In this document: positions 19,101 through 27,940 of the stretch, piece after piece
Layout: each line of letters opens with the position of its first letter
Numbering within the stretch: the stretch's first letter is position 1
NCBI RefSeq assembly: GCF_002929745.1
Contig: NZ_PJIQ01000015.1
Span: forward strand, 1 to 64,000
DNA from: Arthrobacter sp. B1805
GTDB lineage: Bacteria > Actinomycetota > Actinomycetes > Actinomycetales > Micrococcaceae
DNA length: 64,000 nt
Direction of reading: 5' to 3'
The notes under the pieces: generated by a model
Databases searched by the model: none
What the model saw: the letters and a program-made list of their open reading frames with translations, nothing else
Told to the model about the DNA's origin: nothing
Translations under genes and position numbers: made by a program

Positions 19101-20046
19101 CACCATGGTGGCTTCCTACGAACTCGGCGGCGGGTACCTCCGCATCGCTCCCGCGAAGATCGGCCGGCGCGCGTTCCTCGGCAACTCGGGCATGACGTCG
19201 GCGGGACGACGCGTCCCGAAGAACTCGCTCGTCGCGGTTCTCTCCGCGACGCCGGCCAAGGCGAAGGCCGGCAGCTCGTGGCTGGGGAGTCCGCCGTCGC
19301 GGTTGCGCCGTCTCGCCGTCACGGGGGACCAGAGCCGTACCTTCCAGCCGCCCCGCCGGCTCAAGGCCGCCCGGGCCTTCTGGGAGCTCTGCCGCGTGGT
19401 GCCGATCATCCTGACCGTGATGATCGCTGCGACGTCGCTCGTGGTCTTCGATGCCCTGGCCCTCCGGGGCGGGTACGCGCTGGCCGCAGTACTGAGCGGC
19501 ATCGTCTTCATGGTGCTCGGCGCCATTGCTGCCGGGAGCGCTGTCGTGGCGAAGTGGCTCCTCGTGGGACGGATCGCTGCGGGGGAACACCCGCTGTGGA
19601 GTTCCTTCATCTGGCGCAACGAGGTCGTGGACACCTTCATCGAGAGCGTCAGCGCGCCCTGGTTCGCCCGGGCCGCCAGCGGAACCCCGGCGCTGGTCTG
19701 GTGGCTCCGCGCGCTGGGCTCCCGGATCGGGTCAGGAGTCTGGTGCGAGAGTTACTGGCTGCCCGAGGCAGACCTCGTGACGCTCGGCAGCGGTTCGACG
19801 GTCAACCGCGGGTGCGTGGTGCAGACCCATCTCTTCCATGACAGGATCATGAGCATGGACACCGTGGAGCTCGCCGCAGGAGCAACCCTGGGCCCGCACA
19901 GCGTGATCCTTCCGGCTGCTGACATCGCCACGGGCGCCACCGTGGGACCGGCGTCGCTCGTGATGCGCGGCGAGACCGTCCCCGCTGGAAGCTACTGGAT
20001 GGGGAATCCCGTCAGTTCCTGGTCCGGTCCGGGGGACGGTGCGTGA
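16135..20046 (+). CDS. Membrane-bound Pls/PosA-type nonribosomal peptide synthetase
   Basis: 1303 residues in one chain. Adenylation domain at about 25-500: IIFTSGSTGTPKG (158-170), NTYGPTEATV (297-306), YRSGDLV (380-386), GRADDQVKLGGRRIELGEV (397-415) and PTKTSGKVDR with Lys487. Carrier domain at 505-580 with phosphopantetheine Ser542 (HGGGSLAAAR). Then three repeats of a transmembrane pair plus a left-handed beta-helix acyltransferase-like module: membrane 603-672 and helix 717-815; membrane 838-908 and helix 957-1045; membrane 1082-1145 and helix 1192-1295. This matches the A-T-(membrane-C)x3 plan of epsilon-poly-L-lysine synthetase (Pls), which makes a homopolymer without a condensation or thioesterase domain. 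Starts at GTG 16135 after GGAAG; the longer frame into thyA is rejected. Product unknown. Confidence 0.9.
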   Translation: MTIPSPETTAAPYPAQFVASGLAPDPRTLLDILRATAAAHPDASALDDGTAALSYAELVAAAEEFAEALRGAGVGRGDAVGVRIPSGTNELYIAILGVLSAGAAYVPVDADDPDERARVVFAESRVVAVVGQGLSVAAGAGRSSGATGHPTPDDDAWIIFTSGSTGTPKGVAVTHRSAAAFVDAEARLFLQREPIGPADRVLAGLSVAFDASCEEMWLAWRNGACLVPAPRALVRTGMDLGPWLIARGITVVSTVPTLAALWPSDSLENVRLLIFGGEACPPELAQRLAVHDREVWNTYGPTEATVVACAARLGGPGPVRIGLPLDGWDLAVVDEAGIPVEEGATGELIIGGVGLARYLDPAKDAEKYAPMPTLGWDRAYRSGDLVQLESAGLVFAGRADDQVKLGGRRIELGEVDAALQSLPGIAGAASAVQTTPSGNQLLVGYLVPASGEPDLAELRDLLADRLPAALVPLLTVTASLPTKTSGKVDRNALPWPLADVGGPGDPQDLDPRVQWIADQWAAVLGAVATDEDADFFLHGGGSLAAARLVSLIRVRYPVITVADIYAHPRLGALAAFAASTGDGGEQPAAPVRTVRGTARRSQVFQTIMGIPLQFLAGMRWLTYAMIASNVLAGVGILTAAPTLSWWWVALSWVVFVSPFGRMALSVLAARMLLGRVEPGVYPRSGKVHLRLWLAEQISDSVGAVSLASAPWVPVYARALGARIGPDVALHSVPPVTGLLTLGAGASVEPEVDLSGWWIDGDRVHIGAVTIGAGAVVGARSTLMPGTRIGAGAEVAPGSAVQGVVKPGHLVSGSPATRAGKAKRDWPEAPPAQSRLRARLAFVAFAAASGALSLIPYVAAVVASLPVLAALRGAPSLSAAGPSLLGVVVLAAVLWLVTNALLVLVTVRLLGLGLREGHYAARSRIGWQIWATERVLDLARDILFPLYASLFTPVWLRLLGARVGRNVEASTVLLIPKMTTISEGAFLADDTMVASYELGGGYLRIAPAKIGRRAFLGNSGMTSAGRRVPKNSLVAVLSATPAKAKAGSSWLGSPPSRLRRLAVTGDQSRTFQPPRRLKAARAFWELCRVVPIILTVMIAATSLVVFDALALRGGYALAAVLSGIVFMVLGAIAAGSAVVAKWLLVGRIAAGEHPLWSSFIWRNEVVDTFIESVSAPWFARAASGTPALVWWLRALGSRIGSGVWCESYWLPEADLVTLGSGSTVNRGCVVQTHLFHDRIMSMDTVELAAGATLGPHSVILPAADIATGATVGPASLVMRGETVPAGSYWMGNPVSSWSGPGDGA

Positions 20047-21410
20047 GCAGTAGTCCCGAGAGCGCTGCGCCGGACGCGTACACGCCGGACAACGGCAGCA
20101 CCTCCTATCGCGTAGGGCACTACGACCTCACCCTCGACTACAAGCTGGCCAGCAACCGGCTGTCCGGGCGCGCTGTCCTCACGATGACGGCGCAGCGGGA
20201 GCTGCAGGGGCTGGAACTCGACCTGGGCGGCCTCCGCACCACCAAGGTCACGTCCGATACCGTTCGCATCCGGTCCTTCAAGGACCGGGCGGGAAAGCTC
20301 GTGGTCGCCTTCCGGGACGCGGTGCCCGACGACGCGGAGTTCCGGCTCGAGATCCGGTACGAGGGAAATCCGGCACCGACCTCCGGCACCTGGGGCGACG
20401 TCGGGTGGGAGGAACTGACCGACGGCGTCCTCGTCGCCGGTCAGCCCACCGGAGCGCCGTCCTGGTTCCCGTGCAACGACCACCCGTCGAACAAGGCCTC
20501 CTACCGGTTCACGGTGACGACCGATGCCGGTTACCGTGCGATCTGCAACGGGGTCCTCGTCTCCCGCATCGCCAAGTCCAGCCGGACCACCTGGGTGTAC
20601 GAGCAGGCGGAGCCGATGGCGACCTACCTCGCGACCGTCCAGATCGGCCGGTACGAGCTCGTCGCCCTGAACGATCCCGCCCAGCCCGCCGTGGCCCTCC
20701 CCGGCCACGCCGCACAGCGGGACCCGGGGGCCCCCGTTCCGCAGTACGCCGCCGTGCCGCCGTCGCTCGTGCCGGCCGCGAAGACGTCGCTCGCGAGGAA
20801 CCACGAGATGATGTCGACGTTCGAGGATCGCTTCGGGCCGTACCCCTTCCCCCAGTACGTCGTGGTGGTCGCCGACGATGAACTGGAGATCCCGCTCGAG
20901 GCCCAGACGCTCTCCATCATCGGCCGGAACCACCTCCGCCAGGACTGGGACGCACAGCGGTTGATCGCCCACGAACTCGCGCACCAGTGGTTCGGCAACG
21001 CGGTCACGGCAGCGCGCTGGCAGGACATCTGGCTCCACGAGGGGTTCGCCTGCTACGCCGAGTGGATCTGGTCCGAGGCCAGCGGATCGACGACGGCGGA
21101 TGCGCGGGCACGCTCGACCCACGAGCGGCTCAGCGCCGAGCGCCAGGACCTCGCCGTCGGTGATCCGGGCGCTCCTGAGATGTTCGACGACCGTGTCTAC
21201 AAGCGGGGTGCCCTCGCTCTGCACGTGCTGCGGACCGCGGCGGGCGACGACGCCTTCTTCATGCTGCTGCGTTCCTGGACGGAGGCGCACCGGTTCGCCT
21301 CCGTCACCACGCCGGACTTCATCGCGCTCGCGGCCCGATCGCTGGCCGGGGTCGACGTCGAGGTACTGCTGACACGCTGGCTGTTCACGGAGGAGCTGCC
21401 GGCCCTGTGA
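20043..21410 (+). CDS. M1-family zinc aminopeptidase coupled to the Pls-like synthetase
   Basis: 455 residues, the short actinobacterial form of the M1 family (classical members are about 850). HELAH (310-314) and the Glu 19 residues later (WLHEGF, E333) complete the HExxH-x18-E zinc site; the usual GAMEN loop is replaced by IPLEAQT. No signal peptide. The GTG start overlaps the synthetase stop (GTGA, 20043-20046), so the two proteins are made together. Zinc aminopeptidases that degrade epsilon-poly-lysine are known from its producers, so this enzyme may trim or recycle the neighbouring synthetase's product (inference). Confidence 0.9.
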   Translation: MSSSPESAAPDAYTPDNGSTSYRVGHYDLTLDYKLASNRLSGRAVLTMTAQRELQGLELDLGGLRTTKVTSDTVRIRSFKDRAGKLVVAFRDAVPDDAEFRLEIRYEGNPAPTSGTWGDVGWEELTDGVLVAGQPTGAPSWFPCNDHPSNKASYRFTVTTDAGYRAICNGVLVSRIAKSSRTTWVYEQAEPMATYLATVQIGRYELVALNDPAQPAVALPGHAAQRDPGAPVPQYAAVPPSLVPAAKTSLARNHEMMSTFEDRFGPYPFPQYVVVVADDELEIPLEAQTLSIIGRNHLRQDWDAQRLIAHELAHQWFGNAVTAARWQDIWLHEGFACYAEWIWSEASGSTTADARARSTHERLSAERQDLAVGDPGAPEMFDDRVYKRGALALHVLRTAAGDDAFFMLLRSWTEAHRFASVTTPDFIALAARSLAGVDVEVLLTRWLFTEELPAL

Positions 21411-21413
21411 GCA

Positions 21414-22151
21414 TCACCCCCTGCGCTCCGTTCTGAGCGGGGTGACGGCGAGGGCAGCCACGAGGCCTTCCGGCTCGAGGGCGATGCCGTCCACGCCCTG
21501 CAGGTCCTGGATCCGTCCGTCCCGCAGGACATCCACCTGACTGGGGTCCCTGTCGGCGAAGCCTGTCCCGAGGGCCTTGAGCAGCGCTTCCTTCCGTGTC
21601 CACAAGCGGGTACGCGCGGCGGCTCGCTGCACCTCGGGAAGCCGGCCGACGTCATCCCGCTCCGCCCGAGTGAGCGCTACGTCGTCGAAGCCGTCGAAAG
21701 CCGTGCCGGGCACCGACTCGAGATCCACGCCGACACCGACACCGCAGGCACCGGGCACCGGATCGGCACCACGCGTGTCGAGGGCTGCGAGCAGGACGAA
21801 TCCGGCGGCCCGCGAGAGGCTGAGGGCCAGCGGGACGGGTTCGCCGTTCAGGGAGTAGCCGGGGCGGCCATGGTCCGGCAGCCCCTGCTCCGACCCGCAG
21901 GAGAGGCACGTGAAGCACGAGGCGAGGTCGGACACCCGGACGTCCAGCAGATCGGCCGCCAGCAGGCGCTGCGCGTACCGGCCGGCGACGAAGGAGGAAC
22001 GTGTACCGGTGTCCTGCATCCGCGCTGCCCGGGCGCGCTCCGCCCCGTCGAGGACCGACAGCATCTCAGCGACCGGCGGCAGGGCGGTGCCTTCCGCAGT
22101 ACGGAGCAGGCGAAGGGCCACACTGTTCGTGGGGATCTGCGGCCGGTTCAC
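21414..22151 (-). CDS. 4'-phosphopantetheinyl transferase (Sfp type)
   Basis: 245 residues. Moves phosphopantetheine from CoA onto the conserved serine of carrier domains. GVGVDLESV (139-147) holds the magnesium ligands and WTRKEALLKALG (184-195) the second metal/catalytic motif; both are the Sfp/EntD hallmarks. A CFTCLSC cluster at 80-85 may bind a metal. Start is GTG at 22151 with GAGG upstream. It converges on the M1 peptidase with only 3 bases between stops, and is the natural activator of Ser542 in the Pls-like synthetase two genes away. Confidence 0.92.
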   Translation of the reverse strand: MNRPQIPTNSVALRLLRTAEGTALPPVAEMLSVLDGAERARAARMQDTGTRSSFVAGRYAQRLLAADLLDVRVSDLASCFTCLSCGSEQGLPDHGRPGYSLNGEPVPLALSLSRAAGFVLLAALDTRGADPVPGACGVGVGVDLESVPGTAFDGFDDVALTRAERDDVGRLPEVQRAAARTRLWTRKEALLKALGTGFADRDPSQVDVLRDGRIQDLQGVDGIALEPEGLVAALAVTPLRTERRG

Positions 22152-22273
22152 CTGATGCCTCGACCGACGTCTGCTGGGGAGGTCATCTCACTATCCTGCC
22201 GCGGAAGCGCGGTGCTCGGGTGAGGTCACCCGTTGTGCAGCACGGCCACGTCGCGTGAGCCCTGCGTCAGGGC

Positions 22274-22513
22274 CTAGTGGCGGACGCCGAACAGCTCGGC
22301 GCACACATCCTCGCGCAGCACGAAGGGGCGGGGGCGGTCGCGGTCGGCGGGAGTCCCGTAGACGTAGTAGCCACGGCCCTCGCCGGGGCCGCCGGCCGCG
22401 CGGTCGATCGCGTGCAGGAGCTTGGGCGTGAGTGGCCCGGCAGGGCCGATGCTGTGGATCTCCTCGATCTCGTGCGGCGCCAGGCCCCGCACGAGGCTCT
22501 TCACATCGGCCAT
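22274..22513 (-). CDS. Small hypothetical protein
   Basis: 79 residues from the ATG at 22513 (MADVKSLVRGLAPHEIEEI ...), or 98 from an in-frame GTG at 22570; neither has a strong ribosome site. Hydrophilic, with a Gly-rich middle and a FVLREDVCAELFG end. No family recognised. It lies alone between the phosphopantetheinyl transferase and MutT1 genes, all on the minus strand. Confidence 0.45.
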   Translation of the reverse strand: MADVKSLVRGLAPHEIEEIHSIGPAGPLTPKLLHAIDRAAGGPGEGRGYYVYGTPADRDRPRPFVLREDVCAELFGVRH

Positions 22514-22671
22514 TGCTGCATTCCCGTCGTCGGTACTGGTCCCTGCATGAGGAACCGACGTTAGGTCCACCGCGTGAACGCCCGATGAACGGAGTCAACA
22601 CCGGCGATGAAGCTACGTGGGCTGATCATCTCCGTACGACGAGTGGATGCACGCGCGCTGAAGCCGCCGGA

Positions 22672-23640
22672 TCAGTCGTCGTATGCGCGGAACTGCTCCA
22701 CCGAGACGATGCGCCCCTGGTTCGTGCTGCTGACCTGGCAGATGACTGCCTCGCCGGGCGCCAGATAGGGGTCCTCCACCGGGAGGAGCGCCCGCAGCGC
22801 GCTCGTCATGTGCTCACCGAGCACCGAGAACACGAGCGGGAGCACGGGGCGATGCGTGCAGATCGCCACGGGACGGCGTTTGTCGATGACGCGCTCGACG
22901 GCGCTCCTCGCGCGCGCCGGCTTGCGCGAGGCGTCGTGCTCGGTGAGCGCGTCCACGAGTTTGAGTTTCGCGCTGCGCTGGTTCACATAGGGCGAGATCG
23001 TCTGGACGCACCGCACCCAGGGGCTGCTCACCACGCGCTCCGGGTTCCAGGCCTGAAGCAGGCGGCTCACCGCGATGGCCTGCCTCCGGCCGGTGGCCGC
23101 GAGGGGCCGCTCGCCCTCAGCCCTGCTCCACGAGGACCGCGGTTTCGCCTTCGCGTGCCGCACCACGATCAGCGGCCACGTCTGCAGGTCCTTCGCGCGG
23201 TGTGCCTCGAGCAGGGCGTCGAGCGGTTCGACGTCGGACGGATTGCTCAACATGTCGCGCGCGCTCTCGGGCGACACCCACAGCACCCGGTCGACCTCCT
23301 TGCCGTCCGGGGCCGGTCGGAGCCGCTCTGTCTTCGCGGCCCAGTAGTGCACCACCTTGTCGCCGGATGCGACGGGATAGGTGATCGTGGCAAGCGGGAT
23401 CCCCAGCTTGACGCTCAGTCCCACCTCCTCGAACGTCTCGCGGACCGCGCACTCGGGTGTCGTCTCACCCGGATCGAGCTTGCCCTTCGGCCAGGACCAG
23501 TCCTTGTAGCGGGGGCGATGGATGATCAGGACCTCGAGCCGGCCCTTCTCGATGCGCCAGCACAACGTCCCGGCAGCAGCAACGGTGACGCCCGTACCCT
23601 GGGTGGTGCCGGCGGGCGCGTCCTTCGTCGTCGGGACCAT
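22672..23640 (-). CDS. mutT1: MutT1-type Nudix hydrolase with histidine phosphatase domain
   Basis: 322 residues in two domains. The N-terminal Nudix domain has its box at 53-75 (GKLDPGE ... RETFEEVGL), and the C-terminal histidine-phosphatase domain starts at VVRHAKAK near 160, with a second histidine in CTHRPVL. Mycobacterial MutT1 has this architecture and hydrolyses diadenosine polyphosphates and 8-oxo-guanosine nucleotides. The ATG at 23640 overlaps the ppk stop by one base (TGATG read as minus strand), so the two are coupled. The same pair is adjacent in mycobacteria, which supports the assignment. Confidence 0.92.
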   Translation of the reverse strand: MVPTTKDAPAGTTQGTGVTVAAAGTLCWRIEKGRLEVLIIHRPRYKDWSWPKGKLDPGETTPECAVRETFEEVGLSVKLGIPLATITYPVASGDKVVHYWAAKTERLRPAPDGKEVDRVLWVSPESARDMLSNPSDVEPLDALLEAHRAKDLQTWPLIVVRHAKAKPRSSWSRAEGERPLAATGRRQAIAVSRLLQAWNPERVVSSPWVRCVQTISPYVNQRSAKLKLVDALTEHDASRKPARARSAVERVIDKRRPVAICTHRPVLPLVFSVLGEHMTSALRALLPVEDPYLAPGEAVICQVSSTNQGRIVSVEQFRAYDD

Positions 23641-25862
23641 CAGCGGCGGGCCACCGCCCGCTGGCGGGCCCTGGAGGCCAGCAGCCAGGACTGGATGTCC
23701 TCGAGGGGCACGCCGTCGTCATCCTTGTGGTGGCGTGTCCACTCACCACTCGCGTCGAGGTGCCAGCTGGAGACAGCGGGGTTCATGTAACGGTCCATGA
23801 GGTTCATCAGGTAGGAGATGTCCTCGGGCTCGCTGAGCTGCACGAGGGCCTCCACGCGGCGATCGAGGTTGCGGTGCATCATGTCCGCCGACCCGATGAA
23901 CACGGCAGGCTCGCCCCCGTTCGCGAAGGCGAACACACGCGAGTGCTCCAGGAATCGTCCGAGGACCGATCGGACGGTCACGTTCTCGCTGAGCCCGGGA
24001 ACCCCCGGTCGCACCGAGCAGATACCGCGGACGATCACGTCCACCTTCACGCCCGCCTGCGACGCACGGTACAGCGAATCGATGATCGCCTCGTCCACCA
24101 TGGAGTTCACCTTGATGACCACGCGGGCCGCGAGGCCCGCCTGCTTGTTCGCGATCTCCCGTTCGATGCGGTCGATGAGGCCCGAGCGCACGGACCGCGG
24201 CGCCACGAGGAGTCGCTTGAACGTCGACTTCGGCGCGTAGCCGGAGAGCTGGTTGAAGAGGCGCGACAGGTCCTGGCCCACCTGCTCGTTGGCCGTGAGC
24301 AACCCGAGGTCCTCGTAGTAGCGCGCGGTGCGTGGGTGGTAGTTGCCCGTGCCGATGTGGCAGTAGCGGCGCAGGCCGTCGATCTCCTGCCGCACCACGA
24401 GCGACAGCTTGCAGTGGGTCTTGAGGCCCACGATGCCGTACACCACGTGCACGCCTGCCTGCTCGAGCTTGCGCGCCCAGGAGATGTTCGCCTGCTCGTC
24501 GAAGCGGGCCTTGATCTCCACCAGCGCCAGGACCTGCTTGCCCGCCTCCGCGGCGTCGATCAGGGCGTCCACGATGGGGGAGTCGCCCGAGGTGCGGTAG
24601 AGGGTCTGCTTGATGGCCTGCACCTTGGGATCCGCGGCAGCCTGCTCCAGGAACGCCTGTACCGACGTCGAGAAGGAGTCGTACGGGTGGTGCAGCAGGA
24701 TGTCCCGCCGGCGCATCGCGGCGAAGACGTTCGCGGCCTTGGAGGTCTCGCTCTCGTTCAGGTAGCGGCTCGTGTGCGGTACGTGCTTCGGGTAGTGCAG
24801 GTCGCCCCGGTCGATCCCGGCGATCACGCTGAGGCCGCGCAGGTCCAGCGGGGCAGGCAGGTTGTAGACCTCGTCCGCCTCGACTCCGAGTTCCCGGGAC
24901 AGGAGCGCACGGATGCTCGGGTTGATATCCGTCGTCACCTCCAGGCGCACGGGCGGGCCGAAGCGGCGGCGCAGCAGTTCCTTCTCGAGCGCCTGCAGGA
25001 GGTTCTCGGCGTCGTCCTCCTCGACCTCGAGGTCCTCGTTGCGCGTGACGCGGAACAGGTGGTGCTCGAGCACCTCCATGCCCGGGAAGAGCTGATCCAG
25101 GTGGACGGCGATGACCTCCTCGAGCGGGATGAAGCGCGCGATGCGTCCCGCGACGTTGCCCGCCCGGGGCCCGTCGACCGACATGAGGCGCGGCAGCTGG
25201 TCGGGCACCTTGACGCGGGCGAAGAGTTCCTTCTCGCTGATCGGGTTGCGGACCACGACGGCGAGGTTCAGGGACAACCCGGAGATGTACGGGAAAGGGT
25301 GCGCGGGATCCACGGCGAGCGGCGTGAGGATCGGGAAGACCTTCTCGGCGAAGACCTTGCGGAGCTCCGCCCGCGCGGCGTCGTCGAGTTCCTCCCACGT
25401 GGTCAGGTAGATCTGCTCCTGCGCGAGCGCGGGGCGGATCTGCTCCGCGAACACAGCGGCGTGCCGCTGCTGCAGCTGGTAGCCGTCCTGCATGATCTTC
25501 TCGAGCTGCTCGATCGGGCTGAGGCCCGCGGCCGACGGAACGGCCAGGCCCGTGGCGATCCGACGCTTGAGCCCGGCGACGCGCACCATGAAGAACTCGT
25601 CGAGGTTGGACGCGAAGATGGACAGGAAGTTCACGCGCTCGAGGAGGAAGAGCTCCGGATCCTCGGCCAGTTCCAGCACGCGCGCGTTGAAGTCGAGCCA
25701 GCTGATCTCGCGGTCGAGGAAGCGGTCCGGCCGGATGTCGCCGGAGGGCAGGAGGCTGGGAGCGAAGTCGGGGATGTCGATGCGGTCCTGGGTCGCCCGG
25801 GCCGGAGCCGTCTCGGACGATCCGTACAGTGACGCACCACGGCGTTTGGTCTCTGAATCCAT
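23640..25862 (-). CDS. ppk1: Polyphosphate kinase 1
   Basis: 740 residues; polymerises the gamma-phosphate of ATP into polyphosphate and can run in reverse. [19 protein letters not shown] opens the protein and [18 protein letters not shown] follows. The two phospholipase-D-like halves contain the autophosphorylated histidine in [11 protein letters not shown] and the [12 protein letters not shown] segment. Length is typical. I place the start at 25862, which has GCAGGAG upstream, instead of an ATG nine codons earlier. Coupled to mutT1 downstream. Confidence 0.96.
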   Translation of the reverse strand: MDSETKRRGASLYGSSETAPARATQDRIDIPDFAPSLLPSGDIRPDRFLDREISWLDFNARVLELAEDPELFLLERVNFLSIFASNLDEFFMVRVAGLKRRIATGLAVPSAAGLSPIEQLEKIMQDGYQLQQRHAAVFAEQIRPALAQEQIYLTTWEELDDAARAELRKVFAEKVFPILTPLAVDPAHPFPYISGLSLNLAVVVRNPISEKELFARVKVPDQLPRLMSVDGPRAGNVAGRIARFIPLEEVIAVHLDQLFPGMEVLEHHLFRVTRNEDLEVEEDDAENLLQALEKELLRRRFGPPVRLEVTTDINPSIRALLSRELGVEADEVYNLPAPLDLRGLSVIAGIDRGDLHYPKHVPHTSRYLNESETSKAANVFAAMRRRDILLHHPYDSFSTSVQAFLEQAAADPKVQAIKQTLYRTSGDSPIVDALIDAAEAGKQVLALVEIKARFDEQANISWARKLEQAGVHVVYGIVGLKTHCKLSLVVRQEIDGLRRYCHIGTGNYHPRTARYYEDLGLLTANEQVGQDLSRLFNQLSGYAPKSTFKRLLVAPRSVRSGLIDRIEREIANKQAGLAARVVIKVNSMVDEAIIDSLYRASQAGVKVDVIVRGICSVRPGVPGLSENVTVRSVLGRFLEHSRVFAFANGGEPAVFIGSADMMHRNLDRRVEALVQLSEPEDISYLMNLMDRYMNPAVSSWHLDASGEWTRHHKDDDGVPLEDIQSWLLASRARQRAVARR

Positions 25863-25951
25863 TGCGTCTCCTGCAGCGTGGGCGGGCATGGTGTGGCGAG
25901 TACCGCGGCCGACCGGCCGGGCACGCCTCGAAACAAACCTTACAAGGTGCT

Positions 25952-26923
25952 TTACGCCGTCGTGCCCGCGTACATGACGTCGACGTCCCAGCGGGTGAAA
26001 CCGAGCTTCCGGTAGAGCGCCACGGCCGCGGCATTGTCCGCGTCGACGTACAGCATGATGGCCTGCAGCCCCTTGCGGTGGAGGTATTCGATGCCGGCGA
26101 TGGTGAGGGCCTTCCCGAGGCCCATGCCCTGGGCGTCAGGCGTCACCCCTACCACGTACACCTCGCCCATCCGCGGGTGCGCACCGACCCCCGGGTGGAT
26201 CTTGGTCCAGTGGAAACCGAGCAGCGCACCGTCCCCCTCGCGCACGGCGAGCAGGAAGCCGTCCGCGTCGAACCAGTCCTCGTCCATGCGGGCTTCGAGG
26301 TCCGCCCGTGTGGTGGAGCCCTGCTCGGGGTGGTCGGCGAAAGCCGCTGCATTGGCAGCGAGCCACGCGTCCTCGTCCTCGCCGCGGACGAACGGGCGCA
26401 GGACGATGCCCTCGGGAAGGATCAGCGCCGGGACGGCCTGCTCAACGGCGGCACGCGTCAGCCGCATGCGCCAGAGTTCCCGCACGGGCCGGAAACCGAA
26501 GCGGGCGGCAAGGTCTGCGGCGGCGGAGTGGTTGCCGTGGGACCAGCCACGGAGTCCGGTGATGTTCTCCGCCAGGACCGCCTCGATGAGGGCCGTCCCC
26601 GCGCCTTCACCACGGCAGTCCGGTGCGACGACGAGTTCGAGGACGGCGCCTTCCCCGGTGTCGCCCGTGACACCACCGGTGACGACGGCCACGCCCGCGA
26701 GCTCGCTGTCCTGCTGCCCAGCGGTGCGCACGGTGAACACGAGCAACCGGTCACCGGCGTCCTGCGCCCGCAGCGTCACGAGCGTCTGTTCCGACAGCGG
26801 GGGATTCCCGTCCGCCTCGGTCGCCGCGGCCGTGAGCCGGCGCACCTCCGTGGAGAGGGGAGCGGGCGGGGCGCCCATGATCCTGTCGACGGACCAGGTG
26901 GGAACGTGCTGCGCAGCGGTCAT
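25952..26923 (-). CDS. mshD: Mycothiol synthase
   Basis: 323 residues made of two GNAT acetyltransferase domains. The C-terminal domain carries the acetyl-CoA loop ([17 protein letters not shown]) and the [21 protein letters not shown] segment; the N-terminal one has [16 protein letters not shown]. It acetylates Cys-GlcN-Ins, the last step of mycothiol synthesis, the main low-molecular-weight thiol of actinobacteria. It lies next to glnR on the same strand, as in mycobacteria, but 222 bases and a terminator separate them. Confidence 0.95.
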   Translation of the reverse strand: MTAAQHVPTWSVDRIMGAPPAPLSTEVRRLTAAATEADGNPPLSEQTLVTLRAQDAGDRLLVFTVRTAGQQDSELAGVAVVTGGVTGDTGEGAVLELVVAPDCRGEGAGTALIEAVLAENITGLRGWSHGNHSAAADLAARFGFRPVRELWRMRLTRAAVEQAVPALILPEGIVLRPFVRGEDEDAWLAANAAAFADHPEQGSTTRADLEARMDEDWFDADGFLLAVREGDGALLGFHWTKIHPGVGAHPRMGEVYVVGVTPDAQGMGLGKALTIAGIEYLHRKGLQAIMLYVDADNAAAVALYRKLGFTRWDVDVMYAGTTA

Positions 26924-26956
26924 GCGTTCAGCCTAGTCCCGTTGCCGACCATCGTT

Positions 26957-26985
26957 TTGGTGCCCGCTCCGTTGTGCGGTAGTGT
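26957..26985 (+). promoter_or_regulatory. Candidate promoter of a small RNA
   Basis: TTGGTG (26957-26962) and TAGTGT (26980-26985) are 17 bases apart on the plus strand. The -10 hexamer is the same as that of the downstream rpoB promoter. No plus-strand gene starts within reach; transcription would run into the terminator at 27083. Confidence 0.45.
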
Positions 26986-26991
26986 CGTGAA

Positions 26992-27117
26992 CTGCTCGAG
27001 GGGGATGCACCAGTGGGGTGCCCGCGATACGTTCGACCCGTATGTCCTCCACCACGGTCCGGTCCATCACGGCCGGCATATGAAAAGCCCCTCCACCCAC
27101 GGGTGGAGGGGCTTTTT
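26992..27117 (+). ncRNA. Putative small RNA between mshD and glnR
   Basis: About 125 bases bounded by the promoter at 26957-26985 and the terminator at 27083-27116. Contains two short hairpins, 27007-27011 with 27017-27021 and 27027-27031 with 27039-27043, followed by the strong terminator hairpin. The plus-strand reading frame here has no stop before the terminator, so a free-standing small protein is unlikely. Both neighbouring genes are on the other strand. Confidence 0.35.
27083..27116. terminator. Strong bidirectional terminator between mshD and glnR
   Basis: 15-bp stem AAAAGCCCCTCCACC with its complement (27083-27097 and 27102-27116) around CACG. A T run sits on the plus side and the A run gives a T run on the minus side. 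It ends glnR transcription and could end the plus-strand small RNA. Confidence 0.9.
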
Positions 27118-27145
27118 CGTGTCGTCGTCGCGGACGAAGCCGGGC

Positions 27146-27853
27146 TCAGGCGTCCTGGTTGACGGAGCTGCGGTCTTCAGGGAGGCGGGTCAGCGTGAAC
27201 CGGTAGCCCACGTTGCGCACGGTTCCGATCAGCTGCTCGTGGTCCGCCCCGAGCTTCGCGCGCAGTCGCCGCACATGGACGTCGACCGTCCGCGTGCCTC
27301 CGTAGTAGTCGTAGCCCCACACTTCGTGCAGGAGCTGGTCGCGGGTGAAGACACGCCCCGGATGCTGCGCGAGGTACTTGAGCAGCTCGAACTCCTTGTA
27401 GGTCAGGTTCAGGGGCTCACCGCCGACCCTCGCTGTGTAGCTCGCCTCGTCGATGACGACGCCCGACGCATGGATCTCGGTACTCGTCTCCTCGCTGGCC
27501 GCCGTCGACCGCGCGATGACGAGGCGGAGCCGCGCCTCCACCTCGGCCGGCCCGGCGGTGTCCAGCACGACGTCGTCCGCCAGCCAGTTCGCGGCGACCG
27601 CCGCCATGCCACCCTCGGTGAGGACGAGGACGAGGGGGGCGCTGAGGCCGGTGGCTTTCAGGAGCTGGGTCAGGGAGCGGGCCCCCACGAGGTCCTTGCG
27701 GGCATCCACCAGGACCACGTCGCAGGGCTCGGTCTCCAGCAGCGCCGTCGGTTCCGCCGCGAGGATGTGCACCTTGTGGTTGAGCAGTTCGAGGGCCGGC
27801 AGGATGTCGACGGACGAGCCGGTGGTGTTCGTGAGCATCAGGATGTGCGGCAT
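27146..27853 (-). CDS. glnR: Nitrogen-response regulator GlnR
   Basis: 235 residues of OmpR class: a receiver-like domain (1-115, with [11 protein letters not shown]) and a winged helix (about 135-225). The block [40 protein letters not shown] and [11 protein letters not shown] follows mycobacterial GlnR almost residue for residue. The receiver is atypical, as in known GlnR proteins, which have no cognate kinase and act as dimers. Controls nitrogen assimilation genes (glnA, amtB and others) in actinobacteria. Ribosome site GGAGGA precedes the ATG; TATACT at 27941-27946 on the minus strand is a probable -10. Position next to mshD is conserved in mycobacteria. Confidence 0.92.
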   Translation of the reverse strand: MPHILMLTNTTGSSVDILPALELLNHKVHILAAEPTALLETEPCDVVLVDARKDLVGARSLTQLLKATGLSAPLVLVLTEGGMAAVAANWLADDVVLDTAGPAEVEARLRLVIARSTAASEETSTEIHASGVVIDEASYTARVGGEPLNLTYKEFELLKYLAQHPGRVFTRDQLLHEVWGYDYYGGTRTVDVHVRRLRAKLGADHEQLIGTVRNVGYRFTLTRLPEDRSSVNQDA

Positions 27854-27940
27854 GTGTCCTCCACGGGTCGGGAATGCGCATCATCGGGCAGCGGTGCCGT
27901 CGTTCCCGAAGGGGAGGCGAAGGCGGTAGAGATTTTGACA

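Noticed and set aside
23727-25832. 701-codon open frame antisense to ppk1
   Set aside because: Shadow of a conserved kinase; Arg/His/Val-rich composition with no motif.
26998-27082. Small His-rich protein starting at the ATG near 27005
   Set aside because: No stop codon before the terminator or for many codons after; better explained as non-coding.
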